This document shows positions 51,828 to 61,224 of a stretch of DNA of 64,000 nucleotides, in pieces. Every line of letters begins with the position of its first letter. Position 1 is the stretch's first letter. Both the position numbers and the translations under genes were made by a program. Origin of the DNA: an uncultured Ruminococcus sp. Its GTDB lineage: Bacteria > Bacillota > Clostridia > Oscillospirales > Ruminococcaceae. The stretch lies in the NCBI GenBank assembly GCA_900541495.1, contig UQKC01000003.1:27132-91131 (forward strand). Reading direction: 5' to 3'. Below the pieces are notes generated by a model. The model was not told the DNA's origin. It searched no databases and saw only the letters and a list, made by a program, of their open reading frames with translations.

Positions 51828-51873
51828 AAAAAAGGCAGCACAAATAAGACCGTATATACGGCCTGCTTTTTTC
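51828..51873 (-). terminator. Second hairpin in the cobalamin leader
   Basis: AAAAAAGGCAG (from 51828) pairs with CTGCTTTTTT (to 51871). The loop contains CCGTATATACGG. On the minus strand it ends in CTGCCTTTTTTG, so it could be a first terminator in tandem with the one at 51732-51771. Confidence 0.55.
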
Positions 51874-51930
51874 GCATATCATCGTTTACGTTCCGGAGTT
51901 CCGCAGATTATAAACAACACCCTGACACGG

Positions 51931-52185
51931 GAAAAATACAGGCAAGTATTCCGACTTATTGTCCGCCGAAAACGGCTCACATACGCCTTCCCAAGGGAAA
52001 TACCCTCAGTGACCGACTTTACGTCATGTATGCTTAAGTTATGCCCGAAGAACGTTCATAACTGACAAAATACGGCAACGGCCTTGCTCAGGATTCGCAC
52101 CTGATTCCTTGTTAGGCTAAACAGCTTTGCGGAAATATTCATTTACCGCTTTTGAAAAGTTCTGCTTTCGCACCTATATTTCGAC
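51931..52185 (-). ncRNA. Cobalamin riboswitch
   Basis: Read on the minus strand, the leader contains the conserved core blocks in order: AGGTGCGAAAG near 52175, GGAATCAGGTGCGAATCC and GAGCAAGGCCGTTGCCGTA (about 52108-52071), CACTGAGGG followed by CCCTTGGGAAGG, and a B12-box variant AAGTCGGAATACTTGCCTG (about 51957-51939). Cobalamin binding should favour the downstream terminator and stop the 20-gene operon. The other cobalamin operon (7-15 kb) has no such leader. Confidence 0.92.
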
Positions 52186-52204
52186 AAATATTCATATAGT
52201 GGTT

Positions 52205-52233
52205 ATTTTATCACCTTAGTTTTTCCTTGTCAA
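52205..52233 (-). promoter_or_regulatory. Promoter of the cobalamin riboswitch operon
   Basis: On the minus strand TTGACA (52233-52228), a 17-bp spacer ending in TGA (extended -10) and TAAAAT (52210-52205) are followed by a leader of about 490 nt. Confidence 0.82.
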
Positions 52234-52260
52234 GGGATTTTTTGTGAATTTGATCCTATA

Positions 52261-52391
52261 CTAAGGAAACGCTGATTAATACGTTTTTGCCATTTTTCAA
52301 AATGTTTATGTCAAATTGACATTAAAGGCGTAAACTCGTACATTTCTCAAAATGGCAAAACGAACGCTTCGCTTTAATCAGCTTTTTCCTA
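52261..52391. repeat. 131-bp interspersed palindromic repeat, copy 2
   Basis: This block is identical to 2774-2904 over all 131 bases as far as I can compare by eye; the flanking sequences differ. It lies between two divergent promoters (cobalamin operon leftward, secreted repeat protein rightward). It has the same terminal and internal inverted repeats as copy 1. Confidence 0.85.
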
Positions 52392-52732
52392 TATAAAAAT
52401 GCAGCTTTTACCGAAAAAAATTGCGGCTATTACACTCAAGTATACAATAGACGCACATTGAATACCTGCCAAAAGTCAATTTATTGCCTGAAATTTGAAT
52501 TTTTATCTAAAATAATATTGCATAAAATTATATTAAATATATTTTATTTTTATTGTAAATATGTCTTGATTTTTAAGATAGAAAGTGATATAATATATTA
52601 TGTAAAAACATCACACTATTTTTCAAATGTTTGTTAAAACTTTCGCAAATATTTGAAAGCTGATCTTTTTGCATAATGCAATGCAAGGGGTAGTCTTTGC
52701 ACAGAAAATTTTTATCACGAAAGGATGATAAT
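52392..52732. other. A/T-rich intergenic region and leader of the large secreted protein gene
   Basis: The region holds the promoter at 52566-52594 and a leader of about 130 nt. The leader contains GCAATGCAAGGGGTAGTCTTTGC, which can fold weakly, but no known riboswitch class is recognised. Nothing else is seen. Confidence 0.5.
52566..52594 (+). promoter_or_regulatory. Promoter of the large secreted protein gene
   Basis: TTGATT (52566-52571), a 17-bp spacer ending in the extended -10 TGA, and TATAAT (52589-52594) form a strong promoter in an A/T-rich context, 138 bp before the ATG at 52733. Confidence 0.82.
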
Positions 52733-55700
52733 ATGCAGTTCAAACGAATGGTAGCCGGAATTTCAGCGGCTGCTATTGCAGTTACTCAGACGGCAATCGT
52801 TCCCATTGACATATTTGCCGCAACCAATAAGCCTGTCGACACATCAGATATCGGCTTTTCACTTAAGCTGACATCCAAAAATCAAACAGGCAACTTCTAC
52901 GACGGCGATTATGTCCTCGCTGCCGCTAAAAAGGCAATTCTCAATGCCGAAAAGATCCAAGCGGACGGCGCAAACACCGATCTGGCATTTTCCTATGGCG
53001 GTGAAATCCCAAGCGGCGCGCCGAAGAATATCGGCGACCAATACACCTTTACGGCGCAGGGTCTTAACATTACCGCAACCCCAAAGGGCAGCTCCACGCC
53101 CGAATCCTCCAAATTACTATGGAGCGGCTCTGATGACCTTGACGAGGTTCTGAATGCAGGCGTTATTGATATCCCGGGTGCAGGCAGCGCAGGTGACATT
53201 ATCACCATAAACTACAGTACAGCGGAAGGCTACGATATCAAGCTGACCGACTCCGATGACAATGAGATCACTCCCGAATCCGACGAAAATGGAAAACTCA
53301 CTTTTAAACTTACGGACAAGTCAGCAAGTCTGTTCCATATCATGGGCGATAAGGTTTCTGTTTACAGCGTCTATGTCACTTCCATAGAGGAACTGGAAGA
53401 AGATCTCCTAGAAACCATCAGTACAACTACTATAAATATCAGTGTCCCGAACGGTTCGGCAGCAGGAGATACAGCAATTCTCCATTATTCATATATAGAA
53501 CCTGAAGGGGATGATCCTGAAGATATAGCTGTAGAAGGTGCTGCAGACGGTGTTAATAAAAACGGTACTTACACTTTTACCCTCACTGAAAATATGGTGA
53601 AAAACGGTCTGAACGTGTCCGGAAGCGGTCATACAATAGACTGCTGCCAAGTCAAACACAAGAAAATGACCGATCTGGAAACAAGCGGTGCGATAAACGA
53701 CATCAAGCGTTCCGCAAAAGTTGATGCAGTTCAATTTGTTGACGCTGCTGCAAACGACTCTCTCAAAATAACATTTACTGTAAATGCGGATAAGACGGAC
53801 CTTGAATTAATTGTCGCATCGGGTCAGTCCAATCTCAACAGTACCAAACCATCGGCTGATGATACCTGTCATACATTTCTCCTTGACGAATCGGCAGTTA
53901 ATTTCATCAAGGAAAACGGCATCAGCATTTCGGGCAACGGCGTTACTGTCACAGGAGTTGAACTTGTTACTCCACAAACAGATGTCCCTACCGATCCGAT
54001 AACCCTCTTCAGCTCCGACGAACCCGTTGTTTGGTCACAGACATGGATGAACGGCTATTGGGACGGCGAACAGTCTATCGATACAACTTCTATCTCCGAT
54101 AACATCGGCACAATAGACGCTTTCAATCAAAATTATGATAACATAACGGCTACATGGGACTCTCTCTCCGCAACAAAGCTTGTTCTTGACGAGGGCGAAC
54201 TTTGGGCAGGCGAAAACTCACTCGGCAATTGGGGCAGCTGGATATCTGTCGGCAAGGCAGATGTTAAAAAGGGCGGCAAGATCATTGTTGCATATAAAGA
54301 TGCCGAGAACAAGAATGCTCAGATAATGCTCAAAAAGTCTGACTATTCTGAATTTGAAGGTTCTCTCGGATCTGCTTCCAATATCACAAACAGTAAAGGC
54401 ACAGTAACATTTGACCTTGATGAAACCGCAGCAGCAGAGATCTCCGCAAAAGGTTTTCTTTTGGGCGGAAAAGATGCTACGATCACATCTGTCAAATATG
54501 AAGCCCCTGCTGAAACGAAGATCACTATCGATTCAAAGAACTTTCCTGATGCTAACTTCCGCAGTATTCTTAAAACATACAGCACAGACGGAAAAACTCT
54601 CTCCGAATCCGATATTGCCAAGATCACAGCACTCGGAGTGAAAGAATCAGAGAAAACAATATTTGAAAAGGTAACCAATCTCAGCGGTATTGAGTACCTT
54701 ACATCTCTTAGAGAACTCAATATTGAAGGAAACACCAAAATAACAGCTCTCGACCTTTCGCAGAATGACTCTTTGATTCAGCTCGATGCCGTTCACTGCA
54801 CAAAGCTTGCTTCCGTTAAGCTTCCTGCAGGTATTACCACTGTTCATCTTTCCAGCACAGCTATTTCCGAGTTTGATACATCGGCATTGACCGAGCTTTC
54901 AGATCTCGCTGTCAGCGGAACAAAGTTAACATCACTTGATGTTTCCAAGAACACCAAGCTTGAAGCTCTTTCTATCGCTTTCACAGGCATTAATTCCATT
55001 GATCTGACAGCAAATACAGAACTCAAAGAGCTCTATGTTTCAGGCTGCGATCTTACAAAGCTTGATGTTTCCAAGAACACCAAACTTCTTACCCTTTTTG
55101 CCGGCAATTGCAATCTTACATCGCTCGATGTTTCCAATAACACCGAACTTACTTGGCTTAATGTTTCCAAGAACCATCTTACATCACTCAACCTCAAAGG
55201 TCTTGACAATCTTAACCAACTCTATGTTGACGGCAATGTAAGAAATATCGGAACAGTTGTTGACGGCGAGTTTGACCTCTCTACTGTTATCGATGACTTC
55301 GACGTTTCCAAGGTCTCCGACGTAGTCGGCGCTGAAATGGACGAAAACGGCAAGCTTACAGGCATCACCGGCAAGGTTACCTACGCATACTCCTCAGGTA
55401 ATTCAATCAATATTTATGACAAGATCATATTCACACTCGAACCCGAAAAGCTTGTAACAGTTTATTTCTATGTTGGAAAAATGGATTCAGATGAAGAAGA
55501 TGATCTCGTACCGTTTGAAAAGTGGGACGACGTTGTCAAGTACATCAACACAGCAAATGACAGCAAGGCATCATACGTTATCGGTGTTGACAAGGATGTT
55601 ACTATTGACAAGTTCACATTCCCTGCAGCTTCAAAGGCTAAAGAGATCTATATCTCCTCTTACGGCGAATCTACACAGACTATCACAACAAAGGCTGCTA

Positions 55701-58700
55701 CAATTGCACTCCCGACAACTGTTGGATTTACGGATATCAATGTTAAATCCACTGCCAAGACATTCACAATGTCGGCATCCAAGGATCTTGCATTGGATAA
55801 TGCTGAGACCAACCTTACTGCAATAAAGGGTGCAGCTAAGTCTACTCTTACTCTTGACTGCCCGCATGCCTCGATTTCCGATATCACGGCAGATGTATCG
55901 GGCTTCGGCACTATTCAGGCAGATGGCACTACTAAGTTCAGCAACACAGTTAAGGCAACAAACCTTGTATTGGGTTCAGGTTCTACTGTATACTTCACCA
56001 ATACAGCATCAGCAACATTCACAAACATCAAGTCTGAAGAAAAGTCAAATCCCGGCTACATCCAGTATATCAAAAACGATGATGGATACAAGCAGATCAC
56101 TGTAACAGGCGAAATATTAAATCCTGTTTACATCGGATTAGCCGATGAAGAAGGCAGACTTCTGCCTTTCGCTGAAAAGGACACAGTTCTTACAGCTAAG
56201 ACAGCAGACTTTACAAACATTTTGATCACCGGAGGCGCACCCGAAGGCACAACACTCGCAAGAGTTGGTTCGGACATAAAGGTTCTTGCAGAAAAGCTCA
56301 AGGTCGTGACCCTCTACGAAGGCGGCATGAATGAGACTGTATATGCTCAGTGGAGCGACGTTCTCAGCACTATTGCCGCAAACGCTAAGGCAGGTCAGAA
56401 GGACAATGAGTACCATGTAACTCTTCTTGACAATTACAATATGAACGGTGCTTTCAAGATGCCTGCGGCTAAGACATACAGTTCGCTCAACTTCTCAAGC
56501 GAGCAGTCAGTCAAGACTATCACCTTCACAGGAAATATCACTCTCACAGGCTTTACAATATTCAACAATATCAAGCTCGATGCACAGAAAAAGGTAAAGA
56601 ATGAGCTTAAGTCTGTTGATTTCACAATTGCAGCAGGCAGGAATCCGCTTCAGCTTGAATATGTAACCGCAGATATCAAGAGCATTACTTCAAGCGACGA
56701 GGTTGAACTCACAGGCGTTACTGTTGGTGCGGTGAATGCAAAATCCGTAAGGATCTGGGCTAACAGTGAAAGCGAAATGTTAGGCTATGCGGCTATGGGC
56801 GCAGCATGGGACGGAAAAACCGCTCCGACGACTACCGTAAACATTACAGGCAACCTTACCGTAAAAAAACTGCTCGAATTGGAAAACAACAGCTCTCTTT
56901 CAGTCGGCGGTATCATCAACGCAGGCGAAATATTCGCATTGGATGATACTGTACTCGTTGTTAAGCAGCAGGCTAAGGGCAAAAACGCTCTCGTTATCGG
57001 CAAGAGCGGCTTTGACAACGGCTCCGGAAAGATCAATTTCGTTCTTGTTGACCCCAAAACGGAGAAAACAGCAGAGATCACAGAAGATCTTATCCTCGGT
57101 ACTATCGCAGGTCCATACGCAGACCAGCTCGTCCCCTCGAATGACAATCTCACAGAGGCAGACAGCTACTATATCATCAAGAGCGGCAAGAATCTTATCG
57201 CAAAGCCCAAGAAAACAGCAGGCCTTGTTACCGTTCTGGTAAACAGAAAGGCAGCCCACTACAAGACCCTCGACGAAGCTATCAAGGACATCAACGAAAT
57301 AGGCACAAAGACAACCGATTGCGTCATCAAGCTCACACCTGAGATGTTCGAGGGTAAGACTTTGGCTAAGCTTCCTCTCCCAAATGCAGGAAAGTATGAT
57401 CATCTCTACTATAGTGCTGAATCCGATGTCACTATCAATGTAACCTCCGACCTCGCACTTACAGGTAATCTCACTCTCAGCAATAAGATCACCTTAAACA
57501 AGGTCGACAAGAATGACGGCTCTGTTCAGCCTATCAATATCAGCCTCGGCAAGTACGGTTTGACCATCTTTAATGTAATTTCCGCAGATCACAGCAACGG
57601 TGAAGAATTTGCACCGAGCAGCATGATCGGAAACATAACCGGCACAGGCAGTATCAATATGAACGGCAACATTGTAATTAGCGGCAAGGTTGCAAAGACC
57701 GTAACATTCTATGCACAAGATGCATCGATCATACTCGAAGGCGCAATGTCTGCATTTGAAGGCACTATCACAGCCCCCAGCAGCAGCTCAACAGCTATTT
57801 TCACTTATGACAAGTCCAATGCCAAGAACGTTAAGTTCCAGGAAATCAGCGGATTTAAAAAATTCACCCTTGCTTACAGGGGCGATGATGAGATCGCTGA
57901 AGGTGACATCATTGCATCTATCGCAGGCGACTACTCCGACAAGAACACTGTAACAGCAGGCAGCACCGAACTCGTTGTTGTTCGTTCGGGCAACAACCTC
58001 AAGGCTGTAAACAAGAACGACGTTTTAACGGTTCAGGAGTATTCAGGTGCATTATTTGATACAGATGATGATGAAGAACCTATTCTTATTGCAACAAGAT
58101 CGTATGACACATTTGCAAATGCTGTCAAGGACATCGAAAGGATCAAAAATCCAATCGGCATTTATGCAGTATACGCACATAAAGGCGATGTACTTGTTCT
58201 TCCTAAGGCAAAGACCTATGACACACTTATGGTTGCCAGCACAGAAGGTGCAACAGAGTCTTACGCTATCACAACAGCTAAGGATCTCACACTCACAGGT
58301 AACCTTGTACTTATGAATATTAACCTTGACAAGGTTGTCAAGGATACTGTTCATCCTATGAGCATCAATCTTGGCAATTACAAATTCATGGCTTACAACA
58401 GCCACGTTTCTTATGACGCAGACAACAAGGTGAGCCGCCTCACAAACATCAACGGCATCAAGGGTACATTCGCACTCATAGACAACATGACAATAAGCGG
58501 CAAGGTAAATGTTGGCACATTCATTGCAAACTCCGTTGTAACATTCGGCGAAAAGGCAGGATTTGCCGCTGCAACTGAAATCATTGTCGGCGAAGGATTT
58601 GACGGAAACTATCCGGAATTCATCTATCCTCTCAAAGCAGCCAAGAACATTGACCTGAGCAATATCGACACAGGCAAGGGCTTCGACATCACTGTTGAAG

Positions 58701-60223
58701 GCGCTAAGGAAGGCGATCAGGTCGCAGCAGTCAAGGGCGACATGATAAGACACGACATCAAGCTCAACGACGAAGAATTTATCATTGTTCGTTCGGGCAA
58801 CAAGCTCATCGCTGCTAAGGATGACACTGAGTATACTCTCTATGCACCCGACCAATCTATACGTCTGTTCGACACCTACGACAATGCAGTTGCATACATC
58901 ACCAAACTCAACAATGCAAACGGCATCTACGAGCTCACACTCCCCCAGAGTGCAGATAATATCGAACTGAAAAAACTTACACTTCCCACAAAGGGTAAGT
59001 ACAGCGGACTCAGCATCACAGCAAGCAACACTGACGGAACTACGATCATCGTAAACAGTGACATTGCTCTTACAGGCGACCTTGCACTCAAGGGCGATCT
59101 TACACTTATGAAGGACGGCGAAAAGCTTCTCAAGATCACTTCGCCTCTTGACAGCAAGACCAAGAAGCCTCTCTATCAGTTTACTCTTGTAGACTATGCA
59201 AATGTTGTCAACGGCACATTCAACGGCGTTTCACTCGATATCCAGAAATACGTCGTTGATGCAACACTTCCTTTTGAATATGCAGACGGCATTGACCTTG
59301 CGGAAGATGTACTGAAGTTCGGTGCAACGAAGGTTGTTAAAAACGGTACTATCCACGTAACCTTTAAAGACACTGCTACATTCGCTCTTTACGATGCAGA
59401 CGGCAACCTGCTTGCAAAAGCATCTAATACAGGCAATGGTTATGCAAACTTTGATCTTACAGACGATCAGGCTGCAAAGATCACTGCAGGCGGCTTCACA
59501 GTAAGCGGCAAAAAGGGCATTGTAACCGGTGTTAAATACTCAGCTCCTCCTGCGACTGTTACTGAACCTCAGATAATCGGTTTCACAGATGCATCATTGG
59601 ATCTTTCCGAATATGTAATAGCTATCAGTGAAGCGAACGTTGCTGAAAATGGTGTTATTACAGTTATTTTTAAGGAACATGTTGCAAACGAAATCACTCT
59701 TCGTTACCGTAACTACACAGTCCTTGCAAAGCAAACACTCGCTGACGGCGCAACTTCCTTAACATTCACTCTTACAGCCTATCAGGCTTCAGAGATCACG
59801 GCTAACGGATTCTATATAAACGGTGATGCAGGTGTTGTAACATCTGTTACTTACACAGAACCTAAGCCTGCTGTAACTCCCGGTAAAAAGGGTGCATATG
59901 AGGGTTCCCTTAACTACAACGGCGATGGAATTGACCTTTCAAGATTTGTTTTGCAGATCAATAAAAAGGCTGTCGTTGAAAATGGTACTATCACTGTAAC
60001 TCTCAAAGAAGAAGTTACAAGTTCCGTTATTTTCAAAAAAACTAACCAGACCGACGTTATTAAAACCGTAGCTCCGACATCGGGCAGCACTACCTATACT
60101 TGGGTACTTTCTGCCGATGATGCAGCTTACATTGCAGAAAACGGATTTGTCATTGACGGAACAGAGGGCGTTATAACATCTGTTACTTACGCAGCTCCCG
60201 AAATTCCCGGTATCGATGACTGA
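52733..60223 (+). CDS. Very large secreted repeat protein with beta-sandwich, leucine-rich and beta-helix-like modules
   Basis: The 2496-residue protein has a signal peptide (about 1-30, cleavage after IFAA). Four divergent modules of 80-150 residues (about 30-590) end in patterns like GxxISGNGVTVTGVEL and look like beta-sandwich or carbohydrate-binding-like domains. A leucine-rich block follows (about 594-836, about 20-residue units around LTSLDVSKNTKLEAL). Then come five long modules (about 840-2160), each opening with a VTVY/LYE strand and a short helix, then the recurring DLALTGNLTL segment, suggesting beta-helix stacking. Three more sandwich modules close the protein. There is no LPXTG, dockerin, S-layer-homology or membrane anchor. 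It starts at ATG 52733 after GAAAGGATGATAAT. Codon use is more biased (AAG, ACA, GCA, CTC) than in neighbours, suggesting high expression. Function is probably surface or matrix adhesion. Confidence 0.85.
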   Translation: MQFKRMVAGISAAAIAVTQTAIVPIDIFAATNKPVDTSDIGFSLKLTSKNQTGNFYDGDYVLAAAKKAILNAEKIQADGANTDLAFSYGGEIPSGAPKNIGDQYTFTAQGLNITATPKGSSTPESSKLLWSGSDDLDEVLNAGVIDIPGAGSAGDIITINYSTAEGYDIKLTDSDDNEITPESDENGKLTFKLTDKSASLFHIMGDKVSVYSVYVTSIEELEEDLLETISTTTINISVPNGSAAGDTAILHYSYIEPEGDDPEDIAVEGAADGVNKNGTYTFTLTENMVKNGLNVSGSGHTIDCCQVKHKKMTDLETSGAINDIKRSAKVDAVQFVDAAANDSLKITFTVNADKTDLELIVASGQSNLNSTKPSADDTCHTFLLDESAVNFIKENGISISGNGVTVTGVELVTPQTDVPTDPITLFSSDEPVVWSQTWMNGYWDGEQSIDTTSISDNIGTIDAFNQNYDNITATWDSLSATKLVLDEGELWAGENSLGNWGSWISVGKADVKKGGKIIVAYKDAENKNAQIMLKKSDYSEFEGSLGSASNITNSKGTVTFDLDETAAAEISAKGFLLGGKDATITSVKYEAPAETKITIDSKNFPDANFRSILKTYSTDGKTLSESDIAKITALGVKESEKTIFEKVTNLSGIEYLTSLRELNIEGNTKITALDLSQNDSLIQLDAVHCTKLASVKLPAGITTVHLSSTAISEFDTSALTELSDLAVSGTKLTSLDVSKNTKLEALSIAFTGINSIDLTANTELKELYVSGCDLTKLDVSKNTKLLTLFAGNCNLTSLDVSNNTELTWLNVSKNHLTSLNLKGLDNLNQLYVDGNVRNIGTVVDGEFDLSTVIDDFDVSKVSDVVGAEMDENGKLTGITGKVTYAYSSGNSINIYDKIIFTLEPEKLVTVYFYVGKMDSDEEDDLVPFEKWDDVVKYINTANDSKASYVIGVDKDVTIDKFTFPAASKAKEIYISSYGESTQTITTKAATIALPTTVGFTDINVKSTAKTFTMSASKDLALDNAETNLTAIKGAAKSTLTLDCPHASISDITADVSGFGTIQADGTTKFSNTVKATNLVLGSGSTVYFTNTASATFTNIKSEEKSNPGYIQYIKNDDGYKQITVTGEILNPVYIGLADEEGRLLPFAEKDTVLTAKTADFTNILITGGAPEGTTLARVGSDIKVLAEKLKVVTLYEGGMNETVYAQWSDVLSTIAANAKAGQKDNEYHVTLLDNYNMNGAFKMPAAKTYSSLNFSSEQSVKTITFTGNITLTGFTIFNNIKLDAQKKVKNELKSVDFTIAAGRNPLQLEYVTADIKSITSSDEVELTGVTVGAVNAKSVRIWANSESEMLGYAAMGAAWDGKTAPTTTVNITGNLTVKKLLELENNSSLSVGGIINAGEIFALDDTVLVVKQQAKGKNALVIGKSGFDNGSGKINFVLVDPKTEKTAEITEDLILGTIAGPYADQLVPSNDNLTEADSYYIIKSGKNLIAKPKKTAGLVTVLVNRKAAHYKTLDEAIKDINEIGTKTTDCVIKLTPEMFEGKTLAKLPLPNAGKYDHLYYSAESDVTINVTSDLALTGNLTLSNKITLNKVDKNDGSVQPINISLGKYGLTIFNVISADHSNGEEFAPSSMIGNITGTGSINMNGNIVISGKVAKTVTFYAQDASIILEGAMSAFEGTITAPSSSSTAIFTYDKSNAKNVKFQEISGFKKFTLAYRGDDEIAEGDIIASIAGDYSDKNTVTAGSTELVVVRSGNNLKAVNKNDVLTVQEYSGALFDTDDDEEPILIATRSYDTFANAVKDIERIKNPIGIYAVYAHKGDVLVLPKAKTYDTLMVASTEGATESYAITTAKDLTLTGNLVLMNINLDKVVKDTVHPMSINLGNYKFMAYNSHVSYDADNKVSRLTNINGIKGTFALIDNMTISGKVNVGTFIANSVVTFGEKAGFAAATEIIVGEGFDGNYPEFIYPLKAAKNIDLSNIDTGKGFDITVEGAKEGDQVAAVKGDMIRHDIKLNDEEFIIVRSGNKLIAAKDDTEYTLYAPDQSIRLFDTYDNAVAYITKLNNANGIYELTLPQSADNIELKKLTLPTKGKYSGLSITASNTDGTTIIVNSDIALTGDLALKGDLTLMKDGEKLLKITSPLDSKTKKPLYQFTLVDYANVVNGTFNGVSLDIQKYVVDATLPFEYADGIDLAEDVLKFGATKVVKNGTIHVTFKDTATFALYDADGNLLAKASNTGNGYANFDLTDDQAAKITAGGFTVSGKKGIVTGVKYSAPPATVTEPQIIGFTDASLDLSEYVIAISEANVAENGVITVIFKEHVANEITLRYRNYTVLAKQTLADGATSLTFTLTAYQASEITANGFYINGDAGVVTSVTYTEPKPAVTPGKKGAYEGSLNYNGDGIDLSRFVLQINKKAVVENGTITVTLKEEVTSSVIFKKTNQTDVIKTVAPTSGSTTYTWVLSADDAAYIAENGFVIDGTEGVITSVTYAAPEIPGIDD

Positions 60224-60284
60224 CAACGGTTCGGAGGACGTCTGAGCTTCTCAAAGCAAAAAGCTGAAAAAACAGCTAAATAAC

Positions 60285-60322
60285 AAAAAACGGGCAGTCT
60301 ATCATAGGCTGCCCGTTTTTTT
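60285..60322 (+). terminator. Terminator of the large secreted protein gene
   Basis: CGGGCAG (60291-60297) pairs with CTGCCCG (60309-60315), flanked by AAAAAA and TTTTTTT, which extend the stem and supply the T-run. Confidence 0.88.
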
Positions 60323-60349
60323 ATGATATTGTGTTTTTAATAAAAACTA

Positions 60350-60378
60350 TTGACTTATTGAACAAAATATCGTATAAT
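60350..60378 (+). promoter_or_regulatory. Promoter of the SDR gene
   Basis: TTGACT (60350-60355), 17 bp and TATAAT (60373-60378) lie 56 bp before the ATG at 60434. Confidence 0.85.
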
Positions 60379-60433
60379 AAATGTATAGAAATTTATTTTT
60401 TTATGAAATTATTGCAGAAAGGCGGAAACCATT

Positions 60434-61180
60434 ATGAGATTAAACGGAAAAGTCGCTGTTGTTACGGGTGGAAGCAGAGGCATCGGATTTGCTGTTGTCA
60501 AAGCTTTTTTGAAAGAGGGCGCTTCGGTCATTCTCTGCGCAAGCAAAAAAGAAACAGCCGATAAGGCGGTTTCCGACATAAAGGCAGAATGTCCCGATGC
60601 AAAGGTCGAAGGTATTTTTCCGAACCTCGCCGACTTTGCGGAGGTAAAAGAAACAATGAACGGCATTGCCGAAAAATACGGCAGGATAGATATTCTCGTC
60701 AACAACGCAGGCGTTGCCGATATGATGAAATTCTCCGATTATACCGAAGAAAATTTCGACAGGGTAATGGATCTCAATCTGAAAGCTGTATTCAACTGCT
60801 CGAAAGCGGCTGCGGATATTATGACGAAGCAGGGTTCGGGCGTTATCCTCAACACCTCATCTATGGTAAGTATTTACGGTCAGCCGTCGGGCATCGCATA
60901 TCCGACATCAAAATTTGCGGTGAACGGCTTTACGCTCTCGCTCGCAAGGGAACTCGGACCGTGCGGAATAAGGGTAAACGCAGTTGCTCCCGGCATCACC
61001 GAAACGGATATGATGAAATCCGTTCCGAAGTCGGTGATAGAGCCGCTCGTTGCGCAGATACCGCTCAGACGTCTCGGACAGCCCGAAGATATCGCAAATG
61101 CTTTTGTTTTCCTCGCTTCGGACGAGGCTTCATACATCACGGGCGTTGTTCTTCAGGTCGATGGACTTGCTCGGTCATAA
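60434..61180 (+). CDS. Short-chain dehydrogenase/reductase, 3-oxoacyl-ACP reductase-like
   Basis: The 248-residue classical SDR has the cofactor loop TGGSRGIG (about 11-18), the NNAG motif (about 90), the catalytic Ser in LNTSSMVSIYG, the YPTSK pair (Tyr and Lys catalytic) and the PGITETDM segment. The sequence is FabG-like, but the gene stands alone with its own promoter and terminator and no fatty-acid genes nearby, so the true substrate is uncertain. Gly-rich loop spacing and the loop after beta-2 (CASKKE) suggest NADP(H). AAAGGCGGAAACC lies before the ATG. Confidence 0.9.
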   Translation: MRLNGKVAVVTGGSRGIGFAVVKAFLKEGASVILCASKKETADKAVSDIKAECPDAKVEGIFPNLADFAEVKETMNGIAEKYGRIDILVNNAGVADMMKFSDYTEENFDRVMDLNLKAVFNCSKAAADIMTKQGSGVILNTSSMVSIYGQPSGIAYPTSKFAVNGFTLSLARELGPCGIRVNAVAPGITETDMMKSVPKSVIEPLVAQIPLRRLGQPEDIANAFVFLASDEASYITGVVLQVDGLARS

Positions 61181-61183
61181 TAA

Positions 61184-61218
61184 AAAAAGGACGCTGTACA
61201 GTTTGCAGCGTCCTTTTT
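61184..61218. terminator. Bidirectional terminator between the SDR and ribosomal-protection genes
   Basis: AAAAAGGACGCTG (61184-61196) pairs perfectly with CAGCGTCCTTTTT (61206-61218). It serves the rightward SDR gene and, 7 bp after its stop, the leftward GTPase gene. Confidence 0.9.
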
Positions 61219-61224
61219 ATTTTG

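Noticed and set aside
52733..60223. Dockerin, cohesin, LPXTG or S-layer-homology domains in the large secreted protein
   Set aside because: I looked for DxNxDG calcium loops in pairs, an LPXTG motif with a membrane tail and SLH repeats; none was found and the C terminus ends in PEIPGIDD.
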